Below, in pieces: positions 1 through 10,116 of a stretch of DNA of 64,000 nucleotides. The notes under the pieces were generated by a model. It had not been told where the DNA came from and searched no databases. It saw only the letters and a program-made list of their open reading frames with translations. The stretch spans positions 24,311-88,310 of the forward strand of contig JAECUM010027279.1 in the NCBI GenBank assembly GCA_016617855.1, written 5' to 3'. Numbering within the stretch: the stretch's first letter is position 1; each line of letters starts with the position of its first letter. The position numbers and the translations under genes were made by a program. The DNA is from Megalonaias nervosa (lineage: Eukaryota; Mollusca; Bivalvia; Unionida; Unionidae).

Positions 1-460
1 GTATACATACATGTACAGAGTCAGAAACAGTGGTGACGGTCCTATAATAATAACACTTGAATCTATTCTTCCGATTCATAAGAAATTTAAAACACAAGAC
101 ATTCTATTTAACGTCGGATATTACAAGAAATAAGATTTTTCTCTTAAGACCTCTTCTTCAAGCACATAAAAACAAATGCAAAAAGACCATCAGGAGTATG
201 ATAGACATATAAAAGCATACATATCACGTATAATACATATAAACATTAGATAACTAACACGCATATTTAAAATAGTGATTTAAACATTATTTTAAGACCC
301 ATATAACGCTAACACATGCATTGACCACAACGATTTAAACAGACGTTAAAATCATTTTAAGATGCATGTAATGCATATAATATATAACTCGTACTAACAG
401 CAGAAACTTGTATGCATACATACATATAGTATTAACATATATACATACGTAAAGTCATAC

Positions 461-539
461 ATCCAACCATCCATCCATCCATCCATCCATATCGGCGTGC
501 GTGCGATGGGTACATACATACATACATACATACATACAA

Positions 540-592
<53 letters not shown>
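461..592. repeat. (CATC)n and (CATA)n microsatellites
   Basis: A CATC-type run at about 461-490 is followed by two CATA runs up to 592. The copy-2 counterpart (about 41,410-41,513) is shorter. Any translation across it is repeat artefact. Confidence 0.95.
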
Positions 593-790
593 GCATTAAA
601 AACATTATTTGCAAATCTAAAATTCCAATTTAATAACCTTGATTTTCTCAACAACATTAGTCCTCGCAAATTAAATAGTGATTTTCCCGTCGTCATCTCT
701 ACTGCCATAATTTACCTAATTAAAATTTGATAAACTTGTATTTGTTTTGTGCATGCTGTTTTTGACATTAAAAGATTAAATTATACTTAC

Positions 791-990
791 AAGTCAACCA
801 TCTTAGTCTTGAGATACTTCTGAGACAACTTGTGTCCACACAGAAAACTCCTATTCAAACCTGCATCCAATACAACTTTGATTTTTGGAAATTTCATCTG
901 CACGTTTAGGAATGCAAAATGTTTGCTAAAACTTTGCAAGTGTCCGCAAAACCCATTGCTAAGTTGAAAAATCCCCAGACACTTTATCAC
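791..990 (-). pseudogene. Weak coding-like relic with 5' splice site
   Basis: A 67-codon minus-strand frame with HFAFLNVQMKFPKIKVVLD, ended by GTAAGT on the minus strand (plus-strand ACTTAC at 785-790). The central pattern resembles the retropepsin-like relic at 1,803-2,012. The copy-2 version (41,712-41,914) is frameshifted after residue 51 and its splice site is weaker. It may be an exon or a retroelement remnant. Confidence 0.25.
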
Positions 991-1625
991 CTCTCCTTAC
1001 AGAGCATCTAATCACCCTTTGAACTTGTTCTGATGGAATCAAGTGTGAGATTTGTTGAAGTTACTTCGACTGCTATGTTGATAATTCTTCCCCTAGTGAT
1101 GTATTCATTAAGTAAACAATCTCTTTTCTGTATTAGGCATTAACTGATTCCACAGTTTATTTCGATGAAATCGTATCCTGCTGGAAAAAAATATTTTCAA
1201 ATTTATAGTCCTGGGTACCACATTCTGTCAGTTCGATGGCCTTTGAAAAGCTTATTATAAGCTTGAAATTCCTTAGAAGAATAGTCGGATACTGTCGAAA
1301 ATTAACTGTCAGTCTATGAAAGTCCAGCTGTATTCTAATATTTTAGCAAACACCGCTAACTGTATAACTTAAGTACAAGTATTTGGCGCATTAATGTTCA
1401 CAGTCATAACGTTTTTAAAACTATCATTCATAAATTATGATTCTGTCATATTGGTACTATACTGGCGCGGTTCATTACAAATCTTTGCATGCGCTGATGC
1501 AGTGACACATGAAAATGTGGCAGTCATTTGATTTGAAAAGATAATCGTTTCCATTGTAACGTCCTTCACATTTACTCTACCTAAATCGTGTATTGCTCAA
1601 TAACTTGCAAATAACATAATGGATT

Positions 1626-1628
<3 letters not shown>

Positions 1629-1696
<68 letters not shown>

Positions 1697-1743
1697 TAGT
1701 ATATATATATATATATATATATATATAAGTATATATATATATA
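1629..1743. repeat. (TA)n microsatellite
   Basis: About 115 bp of alternating TA with three small interruptions. The corresponding site in copy 2 (about 42,565-42,593) has fewer than 30 bp, so the array expanded in copy 1 or collapsed in copy 2. Confidence 0.95.
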
Positions 1744-1802
1744 ATTCTTTATGTTCAATGGACTTTACTCAAGTTCAAGTTTCACCATTTTGCAACTAAA
1801 TT

Positions 1803-2012
1803 TTACGGAGTTATATTCCCTGTATGACTTAGACCGTCGCCCTTCTGTTGCAGTTTCTGCTCAAGAACGTTTGGAAGGCTGTATGCATTGAAAAGAGCAT
1901 TTAGTACGAGTTTTAAGTTATTAAGACCCAAGTCAAGTTTGATTTTCGCAAATTTTCCAATAACATTTAACAGAGTTACGGTTCTTTGTGACGTAAAACT
2001 TTGCTGTTCCAT
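1803..2012 (-). pseudogene. Possible retrotransposon aspartic protease (retropepsin) relic
   Basis: A 69-codon frame contains LLNVIGKFAKIKLDLGL followed by LVLNALFNAYSLPNVLEQ and an LSHTG block. Spacing and pattern resemble the start of a retropepsin domain, where the active-site triplet is D-T/S-G; here it reads D-L-G, so it would be inactive. The copy-2 counterpart (about 42,656-42,860) is frameshifted. No reverse transcriptase motifs were found nearby. The call is tentative. Confidence 0.3.
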
Positions 2013-2944
2013 TACATCAGAAAATTTAGTTTAATCTCAGTTGACGGGGTTTGTGCACTGAAACCGCATGCCTCACAAGGCTTTACAGTACGAAAGCTAA
2101 GTGACGTTCGATTTCACTATCTTCTGACAAAATGTTATGTCCCAAACATTTACTTAAATCTTTCCCTTTAATTGGACTATATTGGCAGGGATATCATTGT
2201 AATATTGATAATTTCTAGTTTACTTCAAAACGTAGGACCAGTGTAGCCATATGACATCAGAAGCATAACAAAAATAAAAAGTTACAGAATTTTAAAGTTT
2301 GCTTTCACTTTTGTCAAAAAGGCTGTGTGGTTACATACCTTTTAGAAAGAATAGGAAAGGCTTTATTGTCTTCAAGACAGAGCCACTTAGCGTTGGGGTT
2401 TTCCATGTGTGAGTGTATGTTTGCGTGCGTGTGTGTATTTATGTGAATGCGTCTGCATAGCATTACCTACTTCCTCTGCTTTAAGTGCCACTCCTGTTTC
2501 TGGATCGGGTTCTGACTTTAAGAATGACATAGGGGACATATTTTTAATATTTTGGTTAAAGCGTTTGCTTTAAGGTTTTCTTAGTTTATGTTTCCGTTTA
2601 TACATTGAGTGTAACATCATACTCCTACCTCTGGGTCACGTCACATGGTGAGGTCAAGGAACAAAAAAAAGCACACGTAGGACGTGTTCTGATTTGATCA
2701 TTTATATTTTAGTTTTCCCCTTACTCAGTACTATCTTATTAGAAATGAAGCAATACCACAGGTTTTTTACCTTCAGCCCACGCCCCACGATGCTGCGCAT
2801 CGGATTATATCCCAAACTTCCAAATAGAAAAATAGGGAATATTTAATTTTTCCACCAAATTAGATAGTTAAGAGATTTGGATCCTAAGGGAATACGGGCG
2901 ACGTGGGGCCCTTATGATGTAACAAGTTCGCTAAAGGTATGAAC

Positions 2945-2946
<2 letters not shown>

Positions 2947-3012
<66 letters not shown>
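2947..3012. repeat. (GA)n microsatellite
   Basis: 66 bp of pure GA. The copy-2 counterpart is at 43,796-43,842 (47 bp). The stretch 3,013-4,434 holds no supportable gene and matches copy 2. Confidence 0.95.
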
Positions 3013-3015
<3 letters not shown>

Positions 3016-4434
3016 GTGGGGTGGGGTGTCTTCTCATCCAGTCTGGCTATGAGAGTAAGTATGAATAAAATTCTGGCAGGAACACGGACTGTTGCTTAGT
3101 AAGTGCGAAAATGAATTTTCAGGTAAATCGAAATTCTGAGAAGGGATAAGATCGATTTCAATGAATCTAGTCTCTGTCTCCAAAACAGAGAGGACAGATC
3201 TTTTCTGAAGGTCACGCGAAGGAACATGTTCTAAATAGAAAGACCAGGATTTTTTTGGGATGCTTTTGTCCCTCACTACTTCAGCAGACCTCTTCCCACA
3301 GAGTACAAGCTGAGACTGTTAGAGAGAAATGGAGTCCTTGAAAGAGGTGGAGCATCCCAAAAGTGAGGACCGTAAACCTTCTATATTGTGGGAAAGTTCC
3401 GCTCACCGTCAGACAAGTCGGACGAAGCCCCTGAAAGAACTCACACTGGGACGAAGAAGACCTTGAAAGAGAGGGTGCCACTTAAAAAGGAGTCTGCTAT
3501 CTCCTCAAGAAACTGGGAATTATTTCGATATTTATTTTGTCATTGTTTTAACTGCTTTGGCGGATGAACAGTCGAGCCTCACTAAATATACATTTCACAC
3601 AACAAATACTATAGATATAGCTGCAATTTAAGCGAAAAAAAATCAGGTTTGCGTGCGTTTACAATCTTCATCTACTTTTCTATTGAACCTGTCCCACATT
3701 TGATTACATATCTAGCAACAACGATTCTCATCTCTTATGATATCGGTTTCCTCGATTTCTACACTGAGTGGAATATAAATTGTTATTATTAAATGCTGCA
3801 AGATAACATCAGTTGGCGGTGCAATTATTAATGCCTTATGATTCACCGGAGGCAATGTTCTGTTGTAGTTTATCGATTCCAAATAGTGAAAATAATTAAA
3901 GAGTAAGATATGATAAACAATTGAAGAATTCCAAATAAAAACTAATGAGTTTAATTAAGACCGAGCATTATCACTAGATTACCTGAATGAAAGATCAAGA
4001 GAACAGTTTTGATTACTTACACATTAAAATAATTTGGACGAGACGTTTCTGTTTATACTTCTTCCAGTCCAGACACAGAAGAGCAAGGCGAGTAATTTCT
4101 TTGGAATATGCCTTGATAACTTAAACTTAATGACTTTCACCAACCCTCAGATAAGAGGATAAATTATAAACATTTATCGGTGTTGCAATTGGAGCTATTG
4201 TTTATTTTAGTCATAGGCATATCTGAATGTTCTCAAAAACGTTCTAAAACCTTTCTAAGTAAATGGTGAGATACTGAAAAAAATATAACTATTTAAGACC
4301 TGGTGTAAAATATCCTAATCCAGTTTATCACTGTGTTACGTGAAATTCGAGTTATATAAAGCCTGATCTATATTTGCAGGCCGCATTACATACATTAGAA
4401 CCATGGTATCTCTTGATTTTGTTTGATGTCGTGT

Positions 4435-4703
4435 AGCAGCAGGAAGGGTGAACAGACCACTTTTTGGGAGCGCTATTTCGCGAAAATAAAGCTTCCTACA
4501 AAAAATGAGCAGGTAGTGATTCCTACAAATATTTTTCAGACAAGGCGGTGGTGAACAGACAACTTTCTGGAGCAATTATTTCGCGAAAAGAAAGCTTCCT
4601 ATGAGGCAAAACCGAGACCTCTAACCGACCGAGGTCTCTCTAATTGAGTTTGCGTCTTCGTTTACTTACCCGGACACCGTCTCCTTCCTGCAGCAGTCTC
4701 TCA
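4435..4703. repeat. Left terminal inverted repeat of the Polinton, with internal duplication
   Basis: It pairs with the reverse complement of 17,225-17,390. It is 269 bp against 166 bp on the right because about 103 bp were duplicated inside it: the block starting at 4,447 recurs at 4,550 in diverged form. Both ends carry the palindromic core TTCGCGAA followed by a conserved AAGCTTCCTA block. The tail of the ATPase reading frame runs into this repeat. Confidence 0.92.
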
Positions 4704-5329
4704 ACCACAAATTTTATCTAGACCTACATGATATTGCGACCGAGGATCATGTACATTTATTGTGATAAGTCCATGAGGAATCGATTGAGCGTGCGAGAAG
4801 AAATTTCTGAATTTAATCATATCCATATCCCCTGAACACCAAGTCTGATGAATGTTTCGCTGAGTATGTGTATCGACTCCATTAAAGACAATATTGGTGT
4901 TATTGTGCCTGCCTCGAGAGAATATCCGAGCTGGATTGATTGTTTGTCCAGCATCACATCATCGTATACTACAAGATTATTAATACATCCATCGAGATCA
5001 TCCACAGATGGATCGTCTTCAATATCGGTGATAAACTCAATAATATCATTACCGTCCTCGTCCAACAATTTTGCATTTTCATTAAAATCTTTAAGCACGT
5101 TGTAGCATCGTCGATCATCTACAGATGGTGCCACTAAATACAACTTATTCCACTTGAGCAATCTCATTATCAGATTAAGCAACAATTGCGTCTTTCCAGA
5201 CCCAGATGGACCTATGATAATTGCTCTGATAGAATTCGGTAGCGCTGGATGATGCTTGACTGGTTCTTGCTTTCGTGTAGCTGAAAAAAAGCAATGATAT
5301 CCATGTTGTACAAATATAATAAATAACAT
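4701..5329 (-). pseudogene. Polinton/adintovirus genome-packaging ATPase (FtsK/HerA type), frameshifted
   Basis: This P-loop ATPase would pump the linear genome into capsids. The minus-strand frame from 5,329 shows the lead-in HPALPNSIRAIIIG, a Walker A motif GPSGSGKT at about 5,190-5,213 and a Walker B-like NLVVYDDVML at about 4,950-4,980. The good frame is lost near 4,925; the motif RGRHNN typical of the following region continues in another frame down to a stop at 4,701, inside the terminal repeat. A T-rich tract ending in CAG at 5,281-5,283 looks like a splice acceptor, so the first recognisable residues may begin an exon at 5,280. No convincing upstream exon was found. The gene is divergent in orientation from the phospholipase and integrase frames on its right. 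Confidence 0.85.
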
Positions 5330-5465
5330 GAATTTATATTGTGTTCAATGCAGAGTCTCCACCCCACCAATGGATTAACAATAATAATAACAAATAATAA
5401 AAAGCGTGTACTTGCAGGTAATTGTATAAAATTTTGTACAAAAAATACAAATTAATCTCTAATAA

Positions 5466-5816
5466 AACAGGTGGAGATATCGCTGCTTCAGTGGGAAAGG
5501 ATCTCCATGGGGTAAGTATCCTGGTGAAAAGCATTTTCCTGGATATAATTATTGTGGTCCTGGAACCCGACATGATACCCGACTTGACGAACAAGACGAA
5601 TCAAGACCTGGAGAGTATCCAATAAATGCGATTGATCAAGCATGCCAGGTTCATGACGTCGCGTATAAAAATAAGGATTTACAACAACGGCAAATTGCAG
5701 ATGTATTGATTCACTCGTTAAATTCCATAAAAAATAAATCTCTCAGAGAAAAACTTGCTAGCTTCCTAATAAAATCTGCGATGAAAGGTAAACTAGTGCT
5801 AGGGGCCGGTAATTAG
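5466..5816 (+). pseudogene. Phospholipase A2-like domain protein (parvovirus VP1-type fold)
   Basis: An open frame of about 116 codons carries the motif PGYNYCGPGT near 5,535-5,565, then a CxVHDVAY motif near 5,650. The GPG loop (calcium binding) and the HD pair (catalytic) are the signature of the viral PLA2-like domain known from parvovirus VP1 and also reported in Maverick/adintovirus-type elements. In virions such a domain breaches endosomal membranes. The residues following are basic and end KLVLGAGN at the stop, 5,814-5,816. There is no initiator codon before the motif; an overlapping frame starting at 5,422 contains plausible upstream sequence, so a frameshift or intron may separate the start from the domain. 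It lies 35 bp before the integrase relic on the same strand. Confidence 0.8.
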
Positions 5817-5850
5817 TTGGCCGATTATTATTATAATAATGGAATAGATT

Positions 5851-6785
5851 TATTATAGCCCAAGAGGATATTGGAGGGGTAGAGCAGCGATTAGTAAACT
5901 TGTTGATGCAGCAGGTGTCGCACGTTCTGTTGCCGCAGATTGGTTAGTATGACAGGCAATATGTCAAATTTATCTACCACCACCTAAAAAACGTCAGGAC
6001 GCACATTTTGATGTCAGCACCCTGAGGTTCATCAGGCAGACATTTTGTTTTTACCGCATGATACTATTAAAACTGGTAGATGTCAATCACGCACATACAA
6101 ATATGCGTTGACTGTGGTTAACGTTGGAAGTAGATATAAGGAAGCAGAGCCTCTATCAACTAAAACAGCAGGTAAAGTTGCATCTGCGTTTGAACGAATT
6201 TATCAACGAGGACCGGACCACAAGGTGGTCTGCGATGGCCACAGTTGCTACAGGTTGATGCTGGCAAAGAATTTCTTGGTGCAGTAAAGTCGATGATGAA
6301 ATAACATAACGTCAAAATTAGACGAGGACACACCGCAATTCATTGCAATCAGGAAATCGTTGATCGATTGAATCGAACACTTGCTAAGCGATTATTTGGA
6401 TATCAGTATGCGCAGGAAATATCCTTAAATAAAGTTCAGAAGGACAAGAGATCTCGTGAATGGGTTGCAAGACTACCAAGTGTGATAGCTGCGTTAAATA
6501 CTGAAGTTACTCGTGGAACTTCTATGAAACCTACCAATGTGATCACAAAAAACATATACCAATACAATGACATGACTCTTTTTCAAAACAGCCACTACTA
6601 GGTAATGTGACTGTCAAATATTTACAAGAACCTGGTGAACTTGAAGGGGGGTGGGGTGGAGAGCAACTGATCTAATCTGGAGTGTAACCACACATAAAAA
6701 ATCCACTGGTAGACTGCAATTTACAGACTAGATTCAACTGCTTCTCAGCGTGGATTTGTACGTGAAAACAACTACAAGTAATTCC
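5851..6785 (+). pseudogene. Polinton integrase (RVE family, DDE)
   Basis: A retroviral-type integrase that would insert the linear element DNA into the host chromosome. It starts with the typical YYSPRGYWRG block at 5,851, followed by the helix-rich N-terminal zone and IYLPPPKKR. Catalytic residues are all still encoded: D at 6,039 (HQADILF), D at 6,257 (VDAGKEFLG) and E at 6,353 (NQEIVDRLN), the last two about 31 residues apart. The C-terminal block SREWVARLPSV follows, then a beta-rich tail that fades near 6,785. The gene is dead: a TGA at 5,950, a TAA at 6,302, frame changes near 6,025 and between about 6,210 and 6,245, and further stops after 6,600. Confidence 0.93.
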
Positions 6786-6799
6786 TGAAGATACAAAAT

Positions 6800-7984
6800 T
6801 CACTTTTGTGAACTGGCTCCTCGACGTCGATTACATTCAAGACAGGTCAGCATCACATTTGCGCGTGTGTGACCAAGACTATTATTAATTCTATCCACAG
6901 TGAATTGTTTCTGATTATTATCTGAATACTGCCAAAACATTACTGTGTTGCAGCTCGCACAATGATTATTCTGTCGCTGTTTCAGTGTCATGACAAATTC
7001 AGCATCTAGATCAAAGTCTCGTTTATTTTTTTTTGGTCACATTGCTTATAACCAGCTAATTTTTTCTTTACTACATCACCCTCCGCAGCTGAGATATTCT
7101 TCTGACTCGAGAGACTGCCACATAAACTAAATTTGACCACTCAATACAATCAACAATCCAAATATTTGTATGGGAAATAGTTAATTCCTGTGACGAATGT
7201 ATCATTATAGCATATCCTAGAGTCCACGGAGATTTATCCATAATTATCGCGCTTTCAACAGTACTCACAGGAACCAAAACAATATCATATAGTACAAGAT
7301 TTTGTTTATCCCTAAGCCAGGAAATTCAACATCGATGTTTTGCCATCGTGTATCTGCTGGGTGATAACATAATGGTACAGGTAGATTTGAAATTTTTTCT
7401 TTATGTAACAGAAATAATTGCTGCTGAAGTGAATCACGAATTATCTTCCGACTTGCAACTATCAAATCAGCAGGACTCCACAACTTCCAAATATCATTCA
7501 TAGGAGTTTCTGGAATTACTTCACGCATTATTGCACACTGTATGTTGTCTGGTTGTAGTATGATTAATTTCTTAAACTCTCTTAACGTTGGATCAAGTGC
7601 TTGGTAATCATCATTTATCTCTTCATAATAATCTACAGACATTTGTAGCCATTCATGCAGAGATGATCCAACAAAAGGTGGCGGTTGATCTTGATCTACG
7701 CACATAATAACAGCAATATTCCAAGTCAATAACCAATCAAGAAATATTTTTAACATATCTTGCAACACTGTGCATATTTCATCCCAAATAATGATCATAG
7801 AGATATATTTTTCACCCATTCGTTCAGGAGTCCATGCATCTCCTTTCCATCGAAAGAAGCTGTGATGAGTTTGAGATTTAACTCCACGTTCGCTCACTTC
7901 TCTGGCGAGTCTATGTGTAGGTGTCAAACGTTTGTGGGAACCACCTAGAAAGCTTGCGAAGAGGAATTCTAGGACCAGAACCAT
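6800..7984 (-). pseudogene. Superfamily 1 helicase fused to C-terminal HNH domain; likely remnant of a larger polymerase/helicase protein
   Basis: The minus-strand frame from 7,984 shows TPTHRLAREV, a Walker B-type IIIWDEICTV at about 7,775-7,805 and a motif III-like CVDQDQPPP at about 7,680-7,710. In the next frame (7,277-7,071) come motifs V and VI, with VYVAVSRVR near 7,105. In a third frame (6,991-6,800) lies a zinc-binding HNH module: CASC, the core FTVDRINNSLGH, and CLECN. In known Maverick-type proteins, helicase and HNH domains of this kind sit at the C-terminal end of a polymerase-containing polypeptide. Here no motif I (P-loop) and no polymerase motifs precede it; the sequence is replaced upstream by an oppositely oriented endonuclease gene. 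Frame changes fall near 7,270 and between 7,020 and 7,070. Confidence 0.8.
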
Positions 7985-8181
7985 GTTTAAAATGTAGCAA
8001 AGGATTCAGGGGAAAAACGCATTTGCGCGTAGAATAAGGTGGTAAAAAATACAGAGAGCTGAAACGATATTATGATATAAAAAATAACGCCGATGAATCT
8101 CTCATAAAAACGCCGAGGACTATCTCGCCAGATTTTCACGCTAATAAAAGAATTATTTAGACAAATAATATTACTATATAA

Positions 8182-8616
8182 ATGGAGCAAAATGAATTTG
8201 TAACACACCCCATTATAAAAAGTTGAGGCAACTCGTGATGGTGTAATTAGGTACTGTCGACTTAAGAAACCAGTCGGTGCTGTTAATAGTTATCTCATAT
8301 ACAATTCCGGGGGAAATAAAATATATCTTTGTCACATGTTTATCTATGAATGTTTCCATGGATCGATCGAAAATGGTCTTGTGATCGATCACATTAATTC
8401 AGATCCGAAAAATAATTCTTTAAATAATTTACAAGCTTTACACAAAGTCAGAATTGCGCATTTGGTGATACTGGAAAATATAATAAATCTGCAAGGCCAG
8501 TTAAATCTGTGAATGTGGAGACTGGCGAAGAAAAAGAATGTCCATCGATAAATGCAGCTGGCAAATATTTTGATATTTGCAGGCGTTCGGTACAATATGT
8601 CGCAGATAAAGAGTAA
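8182..8616 (+). pseudogene. HNH endonuclease with C-terminal NUMOD1-like DNA-binding module
   Basis: A start at 8,182 (MEQNEFVTHP) leads, after a frame change near 8,220, into a phage/large-virus-type HNH domain: YECFHGSIENGLVIDHINSD, then NNSLNNLQALHKV. After a second frame change near 8,460 the gene ends with SVNVETGEEKECPSINAAGKY and a helix-turn-helix-like CRRSVQYVADKE at the stop 8,614-8,616. The order HNH then NUMOD1 is that of free-standing homing endonucleases in phages and large DNA viruses. It lies opposite to, and 200 bp from, the broken 5' side of the helicase relic, where the polymerase gene is expected. Two frameshifts make it inactive. Confidence 0.82.
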
Positions 8617-9179
8617 TCTCAGCTGTATTTAAACAACTTTCATTTACAAATGAAAATTATTATTTTGGTTGTTTCTTGTGTTTTAGTTTTAAATATAATC
8701 CTCCTTTTTCTGAATCTTTCAGGTTTCTTGCCTCCCCCGACTTTTCAGAGATAAAAGTTAAGATAAAAGAGAAAAAATAAACCACGCCCCCCATGAGTTA
8801 TTTCTGGATCAGAATATAAATATGCTTAATTATATAAGGAAATAGAGTTCCAGTTATAAGCTGGGTCCTGCCAATGCTCGATAAATTCAACAGACGTGTA
8901 CACCCTCCCATCATGTCACCACGTGGTGGGTGCAATGTACCATCTTTAACGTTAAGATTGTACCTGTTAATAGTGTTATATACTGTAAATTGTTGTGCCG
9001 TCCTTAGGGTTAAGATTGTATATACTGCTATAGGGTTAAGATTGAATACTGCTATAGGGTTAAGACTGTATATACTGTATATTGTATATATACTGTAAAT
9101 ATGTGGTGTGCCATCCTAAAGACATTCCTGGTTGAGGAATACAAATATTTTTTTATTTTAAACAGATATTTATTATTTA
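8617..9179. other. Polinton intergenic region with short GGGTTAAG tandem repeats
   Basis: No supportable gene. A TATAAATA-like sequence lies at 8,815-8,822. The unit CTATAGGGTTAAGATTG recurs with its GGG at 9,007, 9,033 and 9,057 (period 24-26 bp), flanked by two similar ACTGTAAAT...GTGCC blocks near 8,980 and 9,095. It may be a promoter or replication-related spacer, but nothing proves it. Confidence 0.5.
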
Positions 9180-9551
9180 ATGAATTCTGAAAATATTAAT
9201 ACGATTATTTCTGCAATACAAAAATTACATGATGATGGTATCGAAACATCTGATGAACTTGATCCTGAAAAAATTATTTATGATTATGAATCATTGAAGG
9301 AACGAAGATACCAGGGTAGATATACACTAGCAGCCGAATACCGGTTCATAAAATTACTATAAGAAGCGATGACACAGTCCTTGGCGACTGTAGATGACAC
9401 ACAAGTTTAACAATTTGTTTTACTCGCACACGCGATTGAGAAAATTAGATCAGAATTGTCTCACGAATACGAAACAAAAAAGATTGTGAATGCGCGTGTA
9501 AGACAGTTGAAAAAGATTATGTCCGATTGTGAATGTGATTGTAACAGCTAA
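9180..9551 (+). pseudogene. Polinton small hypothetical protein, interrupted by two in-frame TAA codons
   Basis: I do not recognise the family. From the ATG at 9,180 one frame reads to a stop at 9,549-9,551 (123 codons) through two in-frame TAA codons at 9,360 and 9,408, with no frameshift. The start is acidic and helical, the middle RSELSHEYETKK and VNARVRQLKKIM suggest a coiled coil, and the end has a short cysteine cluster, SDCECDC. Reading continues seamlessly across both stops, so these look like point mutations of a real gene rather than gene ends. It points convergently toward the minus-strand genes beyond 9,736. Confidence 0.5.
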
Positions 9552-9735
9552 ACACGGTGACGAAGTCACTGGTGAAAGTTGTATCGGATTGTGAAAGTGA
9601 AAGTAGTGACAACGTCAATCGTAACAGCTAAACAAAGTGAAGTGTGAAACAAAGGGAATAATTCATTTCTGGCTATAAAGTAAAAAAAATTATTTTTGTT
9701 TGTTCTGAATCAGAATATTTATTTTTTGTTCTGAA
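9552..9735. terminator. Convergent intergenic spacer with tandem near-palindromes
   Basis: The 13-mer TTCTGAATCAGAA, an inverted repeat around one central base, occurs at 9,703-9,715 and 9,729-9,741 (26 bp apart), each in a T-rich setting between convergent gene relics. A GTAACAGCTAAACA sequence also occurs twice (about 9,541 and 9,623). A role in transcript ending is a guess from position and symmetry. Confidence 0.3.
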
Positions 9736-10098
9736 TCAGAATTTTTTAAGCTTGTAAGAATGTGCATAATTCAGAATTTGATGTCTACCGCACACAATCG
9801 TAATATGTTCTCGCTGCAGATCATTTAACTGTTCCTGAGTTAACAAAAATTCTTCATCGCCGTATTCATCAATAAGTATAATAACACTAAACGTTTCTGT
9901 GTGTGGAAGTGTCAGGATTGTTCTGACGGCACTTTTGAGTACCTCTTTGTTGTATACAAAAACTCTAGCGTGTTGGTAGATGTATAATACCACATAAATA
10001 ATTGGTTTTTCATGTTTGAAATAAGCACCACCAAACTCAGAAACATAAAAAATCTTTTTTACTTTTCTTGACTCTGCCAGGATGACGTTCTACGATGA
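9736..10098 (-). pseudogene. Polinton hypothetical protein
   Basis: An open minus-strand frame runs from about 10,098 to 9,736 without stops and ends with a lysine-rich tail SYKLKKF. It contains EFGGAYFKHEKP near the start, a hydrophobic beta-rich stretch and an acidic centre, IDEYGDEEFLLTQEQL. The first ATG in frame is not near the start of the open region, so it is probably 5'-incomplete or starts within the residue of the neighbouring gene, whose stop is at 10,117. Family unknown. Confidence 0.4.
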
Positions 10099-10116
10099 CG
10101 CGGTAGATCTACGATC

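Noticed and set aside
4848..5137. Plus-strand open frames opposite the ATPase
   Set aside because: Antisense shadows of the ATPase, which has Walker A and B motifs on the minus strand.
8389..8595. Minus-strand frame opposite the HNH gene
   Set aside because: The plus strand carries clear HNH and NUMOD1 motifs.
9000..9062. GGGTTA words as a telomere-type array
   Set aside because: Only three units inside 24-26-bp repeats, not a hexamer array.
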